From positions 310,001 to 374,000 of the forward strand of contig JYIP02000010.1 in the NCBI GenBank assembly GCA_001051155.2: a stretch of DNA of 64,000 nt. The letters are read 5' to 3'. This document shows, piece after piece, positions 58,921 to 64,000 of the stretch (position 1 is its first letter; every line of letters starts with the position of its first letter). The notes beneath the pieces were generated by a model, which ran no database searches, had not been told where the DNA came from, and was given only the letters and a program-made list of their open reading frames with translations. The stretch is from Chrysoporthe austroafricana. Lineage: Eukaryota > Ascomycota > Sordariomycetes > Diaporthales > Cryphonectriaceae. Made by a program: the position numbers and the translations under genes.

Positions 58921-60247
58921 ATGACGGTCAACGTGTTCTCCGTGGCGAGTGAGTGCCTTCTGCCCTTCCCGTGCGGATGCCCAGATGTGTCTAACAGCCC
59001 GCAACAGTCTTCTTCATCTGCTTTCGAGAGTCCCTCGAGACCAGTGTCATCGTCTCCGTGCTTCTAGCGTTCCTCCACCAGAGTCTGTCGGGCGAGGAAG
59101 ACCTCAACACCCGCAAGCGCCTCAACAGGCAAGTAGGTCTCAGTTCCCGCCCACCCGCGGCGCGGCTCCTTGCTGATGCCCAGCGCGCTCCGCCTTAGGT
59201 ATGGGTTGGCGTTGCGTTAGGTCTCTTCATCTGTCTCTGCATCGGCGCAGGCATGATCGGCGCGTTCTACACGATCGACAAGGATTACTTCTCCAACACT
59301 GAGGACATCTGGGAGGGTGTTTTCTCCATCATCGCCAGCGTCATCATCTCGCTGATGGGCGCCGCCCTGCTGCGCGTCAACAAGATGCAGGCCAAGTGGC
59401 GCGTCAAGCTCATGCTCGCCCTCGAGGCCAAGGAGAAGCGTGAGGGCCGGTGGGCCAACTCCGAAGGCTTCATGAGCCGCGTCAAGGAGTGGTCGGAGAA
59501 GTATATCATGTTCCTGCTTCCGTTCGTCACGGTCCTTCGAGAGGGTCTCGAGGCAGTGGTGTACATTGGTGGTGTCAGCTTGACGGGCCTGCCTGCATCC
59601 TCGTTCCCCCTGGCTGTCTTCTGTGGTCTCCTGTGCGGATGCTTCGTCGGATACCTGATCTACAAGTATGTGTCTCCTCGCCCCGCCCCCGCCCCCGGAC
59701 CAAGGCCTGCAGCTGACATCGTCCCTTTAGGGGTGGTAACACTGCTTCCATGCAGGTCTTCCTGATCATCTCCACCTGCTTCCTCTACCTCATCGCAGCC
59801 GGTCTCTTCTCCAAGGCCGTGTGGTACTTCGAGAACTATGAGTGGACGCAAATCATTGGCAGCGACGCCTCGGAAACGGGTTCAGGCCCCGGATCCTACG
59901 ATATCACCAAGACTGTCTGGCACGTCAACTGCTGCAATCCCGAGATGAACGGTGGTGGCGGCTGGGGTATCTTTAACGCCATCCTGGGCTGGGAGAACAC
60001 CGCGACCTACGGCACGGTCATCTCCTACAACATCTACTGGATCGTCATCATCTGCTGCTTCGTCGCCATGCGCTTCCACGAGAAGAACGGCCACCTCGGC
60101 GTGTTCACTCCAGTCCTGTCGTGCTTCGGCTTGAGGAAGCGCAAGGTCCCTTCCTCCTCGAGCGATGTCGAGGGGTCAGCCGGGGGTATCATTGACCACG
60201 AGCCGAAGGAGGGCGGCAAGGAGGCCGTGACGCCGGTCGACGCATGA
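58921..60247 (+). CDS. FTR1: Ftr1-type high-affinity iron permease
   Basis: 378-aa plasma-membrane iron permease that takes Fe(III) from the partner ferroxidase. Exons 58921-58948, 59008-59132, 59199-59665 and 59731-60247. Both iron-transport motifs are present: FRESLETS in helix 1 (RExLE, about residues 14-21) and [14 protein letters not shown] in helix 4 (about 172-185). Seven hydrophobic segments can be counted. A loop with [25 protein letters not shown] fits the extracellular region before the last helix, and the C-terminus is a charged cytosolic tail ([10 protein letters not shown]...). The 28-nt first exon ends in a split codon. Divergent from the ferroxidase gene; together they form the reductive iron-assimilation unit. 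Confidence 0.93.
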
Positions 60248-62039
60248 GGCATTGCGGCATGATGGCTGCAGCACTAGGTCCGCTACTTTTCCTTACAGGT
60301 TGCGCCTAGCATGAGCCAGCGGATGTCTCGGGCCGATACGACGCTACCCGCCCTCGGCTTTCCAAAAATGCTCTTTCAAGGCTGTGGGCGGGTCGGCGGT
60401 AACATGGGGTTGGGAAATGTCGAGCATGCAGAGGTGTCGAGTGTATGCATGGCAAGAGGTGTCTCGATGAGGGGTGCTGAGGATGGCCTTTACTTGGAGG
60501 GCCCGTCAGCAGGCGGGTCGGTTATACGATGATACCCGGAGCTCGACTTAGGATGGACGGCGCAATTGTTCTCACCCGTCGAGGGGAAGCAGGGCCTGGA
60601 CCCTGAAGATGCAAGACATGCTGTGGCTTCCCCGAGTTCGTCGAAGCCTCGTGCCTCGGTATCTATCTAGTGAGGTAATGTGATACGTCGTTTTTCAATG
60701 GCACTGCTGGCACATGAAAGACAGTGGCTGAAAATATTACGTGTCATTTGGCGGGATACGCTCAGACCGCTCAGCCCGTCATGGGAATTGTGAACCGGCG
60801 TAGAGTCCATGTGTTTGTTGACGAGCGATATGCAGGTACGTCCCAATATTGCAAGGCTCATATCGAAATCACCAGCACTAATGCACCGGGTCCAGAGCGG
60901 ATGTGCTTCCGAAACAAATGATGAAACCTCCCCACCAGTAATGTCGGGCCTTGAAGGAAAAAGCAATCAGTTATCGTCCAGGCGGAACTGGCGGAAGAGA
61001 AGCAATTCTCGAACAAGCAACCTCGTGTGCCGGCCCAAGTAGAACTGTGTAATCAAAGCTCGCTGACTATCTACCTGATTATGTAGTCACCGTGCTCGCA
61101 AGTTAGCCGTCCACCACTCCCTTACCGACCGACTACCTCATCCAGCCGTAGGATCGCAAACCCGATTCTAGGCCCAGTCTATAGTCGACGGAATAGGATG
61201 TCGCTCAGCTCACGCTGTGTGAGCACGATCGAGGCTGTTCATGTCGGATCCCAGCTAGAACGGCAGGCCGTGCAAGCAACTTTTGCCGAGACCTCCTATC
61301 TGTTGGTCTACCGCTCTTCGTATTCGACGCACCCGTCGCATAGAGTCAGCTGCACTGTCGCTAGATCCAGCCGCCCACGTCACGGGAAGGAGTGTTAAAA
61401 CATGCCTGGACCGCGTCCCGCACCGGTGACTGGGCTATGGGGAGGGAAAAGAATGGCGTTGTGCATTGTGATATACCTCCGCTCCGTTGTGAGGTGCCTG
61501 ACCAAAGCATTGTGTCTGGCTTAATCATCGCGTCATCTTGGAGAACACGCCCTCCAGCCATACTCACGACGGAGTAAGTATCATCTATATACAGCTCTTC
61601 TGTGAGGCACGACCCACGGAGCACACCTCACAGTTATTGCCCAGGCTCTAGCTGCATAATCTCAATAAGAAAGTCCTCTGACCGAAAGCGTCGCAAGATA
61701 CTGATTCGCCATGACACACAAGGTCACTACCGGTTTCCCTACCCCGGCATGTCAATGACCTGTGATCGTCCTCCTCACCGGTCCGCTGATTGAGATTGAC
61801 TGCAAGCCATGTGCTTTGACGAAGCAAGGAGGTCAGGAGCAAGGTGTCCACTCATCTTACCAACATACAGCTCACCTCCGCGGCTTTAATACCCTGCGTC
61901 GAACCAGCCTCCTCTCTCTCATTCCCGAACCAACCCTCCCGCATCGGTCCTTATTCATCCTCTTGCCCAAGGTCCTCGTCGTCACAAATATTCCAATTAG
62001 CCCTCTCGTCTTCCTGCTGACCCCCAATTCGCCATTAAC
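60248..62039. other. Intergenic, no gene seen
   Basis: 1.8 kb spacer. Short ORFs on both strands lack features. The last ~180 bases include TTTAATA near 61884 and a C/T-rich leader that should belong to the acetyltransferase gene. Confidence 0.45.
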
Positions 62040-63125
62040 ATGGGTGACGACGACCTGACATGGGATACATCCACCCTTATCGACGTGCTAACCCACGGCC
62101 TCGGTGATGTCCGTGGCCATGGCCACACGAAGGCCAGAGCAAGTGACTCCCAGGCCGAGGACCATCCTGAAAGCATCATGAGCAAGCCCGACCCCGCGGA
62201 ACGGGTCGCCTTCATGGCGGGGCGGGACGACTTCCGCGCAGCCAGAGTACGCTGTACCCACGCCTGCGTGGAATACAACAAGATGGCGGAGGACGCTCCG
62301 ACAGAGGAGCGTGCCTCGAAGTGGCTGAGGTGCGTGTCTGGGTCAATCAGCAGGCTACATGTCATGCCCAGCGGCGTATAGTGCCCGCTACCGCACCTTG
62401 TTGAACCGGAAGACCTGACACGCCACAGCATCGTCGATCCAGAGCGGAAGATCGAGGCCAATGCCGTTCGTGCCGTTGCCATGTCAGATGCATTCAGCAA
62501 GATGAAGCCAGGGCAGGCTTCTGGTGGACCCTCGTCCGCCACAAGCGTCCCTCGCCCAACCTTCCCCTACGTGAAGATGCCCGTCTACATGGACTACGGC
62601 CTCCGGGTGCACATCGGTCCGACGACGTTCATCAACCGGAACTGCTTCATCATGGACACGCCCGTCGCGGACATCGTCATCGGCGAGCGGTGTCAGATCG
62701 GCCCGAACGTGAACATCATCGGTGTCGGCCACTCCGTTAAGTACGAGGAGCGCAACGAGCTCGAGACCGGCGTGGCGGGCAGCTGGGGCGCCAAGGTCGA
62801 GATAGGCAACGGCGCCTGGATTGGGGCCAGCAGCACGATCCTGTAGGTTCGCACCGGGTCGTACGTTGGCCCGTGGTGGTATGGAGGCTAACGATTGCTC
62901 GCACTCAGGCCTGGAGTCACCATCGGCGAGTACTCGACCATCGGAGCGGGCAGCGTCGTTACTCGCGACGTGCCGGCGCGGTGCGTCGCTGTGGGCAACC
63001 CGGCCAAGGTTCTGTATATGATTGACGAGGAGCGACCACCTGCGAAATATGCAAGGACGGCTATGACCCTAGAAGAAGCCTTGGCGATCGGGCGTGAGGA
63101 GCACAAGGCTCTCTGCGACTGCTAG
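62040..63125 (+). CDS. Maltose O-acetyltransferase-like hexapeptide acetyltransferase
   Basis: 306-aa cytosolic enzyme in three exons, 62040-62329, 62429-62842 and 62909-63125. It should transfer acetyl from acetyl-CoA to a sugar hydroxyl. The maltose acetyltransferase N-terminal domain starts at [20 protein letters not shown] (about residue 54). The left-handed beta-helix follows with hexapeptide repeats such as [38 protein letters not shown] with the catalytic His (as in NodL/LacA), and [20 protein letters not shown], closing with GNPAKVL. About 50 extra residues lead the protein; an in-frame Met at 62187 ([10 protein letters not shown]) would give a typical length. The acceptor sugar is unknown. 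Confidence 0.88.
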
Positions 63126-64000
63126 GCTTGGAGCGAGGACGACCGGTCGATGGTCCTGTAATCATGAGCATAAAATTCGAGCAAACCCCTGCAGGACAAT
63201 GGGCCTTTCTTTGTCTTTTTCTTTATTTCTTTGTTTCCCTCCCCCCCAAGTGCAACTGCTTCCTCGATTTCATTGCTACGAATCTTACGAGTCTGCTTTT
63301 TTGCCAAGCCACGTTGTATTAAAGAAACATGAAACATGTTTGCATAGCTCTTTGCTTGACTTGCTTTGCGCTGTATGGATAAGCTGTGGTTTTGGAATCT
63401 TGCTCATGTTCACGAAGAAAAGCTTTGCAGTAACTTGAATTGAATAACTCTTCCATGGTCTCAAAGAAATTTAATTATCATCGGGAATCATGGGCAATCC
63501 AGGCCCCATCATCACATGGTCTTCTTACTCCCCTCAGCCGCCGTATAGTCTCCTCAGCCGTCATATAGTCTCCTGACTCGTAATATAGTCTCCTCATACA
63601 TAGCTTGGGAACTTTGACAAAGTGCAGAATAATAAGAGCTTGATAGCTAAACCAAGTTGTTTCTTGCCTTTTTTAAACAAAAATAATGCTGACTTTTCTT
63701 GTTATTGTTACGTCCACAAACCTATTGTTATACTCACAAGTTCAAGCTTGTGCGGCATTGTGTAGTAATTATAACAGCTGCAAAAATCTGGGATGATAAT
63801 ACATTTGCTGGCACTCATTGATTTTTCGATGTCTATTCAAGATGCCTGATGGTACATCAATGCGACATGTGGAAGGTAGATGGGCTTAATTTTTGAGTTA
63901 CATGAGACTTCCGATGAGAGGGATTGAGAGTCTGCTGAGACTTCATTGGTATCGTACTTCACATGCAAGTTACAACTAGCAGACCTTCGGTGAAGAAGGA
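63126..64000. other. AT-rich 3' flank, no gene
   Basis: 3' UTR region of the acetyltransferase gene followed by AT-rich sequence without long ORFs. A short tandem repeat is listed separately. Confidence 0.5.
63530..63596. repeat. 20-bp tandem repeat, about 3.3 copies
   Basis: The unit is close to CTCCTCAGCCGTCATATAGT; copies differ at a few positions in the middle, while TATAGT and the leading CTCCT are kept. Confidence 0.7.

Overview
The window looks like a filamentous ascomycete (Pezizomycotina; probably a Sordariomycete-type genome, but that rank is a guess). The evidence is compact genes with mostly 50-110 nt GT-AG introns, a Zn2Cys6 regulator, a sugar-porter MFS protein, an NADP mannitol-dehydrogenase-type SDR and a divergent FET3/FTR1 pair. 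Most multi-exon models below were built by hand from splice signals; in each, the summed exon length is a multiple of three. GC-rich gene islands alternate with gene-poor stretches that hold decayed genes.

Layout. 1-8.2 kb: a 5'-truncated unknown ORF, an unknown three-exon gene with a 31-nt intron, a decayed esterase, a secreted M28 aminopeptidase and a small cupin protein. 8.2-16.1 kb: mostly gene-poor, with a decayed gene carrying paired CxxC motifs, a weak ORF, and a C2H2-like protein with Asn/Thr runs. 16.1-20.5 kb: a sugar-porter MFS gene and an MmgE/PrpD gene transcribed divergently from a 1-kb spacer. 20.5-26.3 kb: gene-poor.

26.3-34.5 kb is the most coherent unit, a gentisate (3-hydroxybenzoate) catabolic cluster: a fumarylacetoacetase-family hydrolase (likely fumarylpyruvate hydrolase), a FAD aromatic monooxygenase (candidate 3-hydroxybenzoate 6-hydroxylase), a Zn2Cys6 regulator, and a bicupin gentisate 1,2-dioxygenase with a probable GC-AG intron. 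A CGG-N7-CCG inverted repeat lies in front of the monooxygenase. No maleylpyruvate isomerase is visible.

34.8-46 kb: a poly-Gln membrane protein, an epoxide hydrolase gene carrying about eight frameshifts, a mannitol-dehydrogenase-like SDR behind a perfect hairpin and TATA box, a Nudix hydrolase and a small unknown protein. 46-55 kb: a gene desert with a serine dehydratase fragment. 55-60.2 kb: the reductive iron-uptake pair, ferroxidase (FET3 type) and iron permease (FTR1 type), with two ATCTGATAA GATA-type sites between them. 62-63.1 kb: a maltose O-acetyltransferase-like hexapeptide protein. No tRNA, rRNA, CRISPR or intact transposon was recognised.
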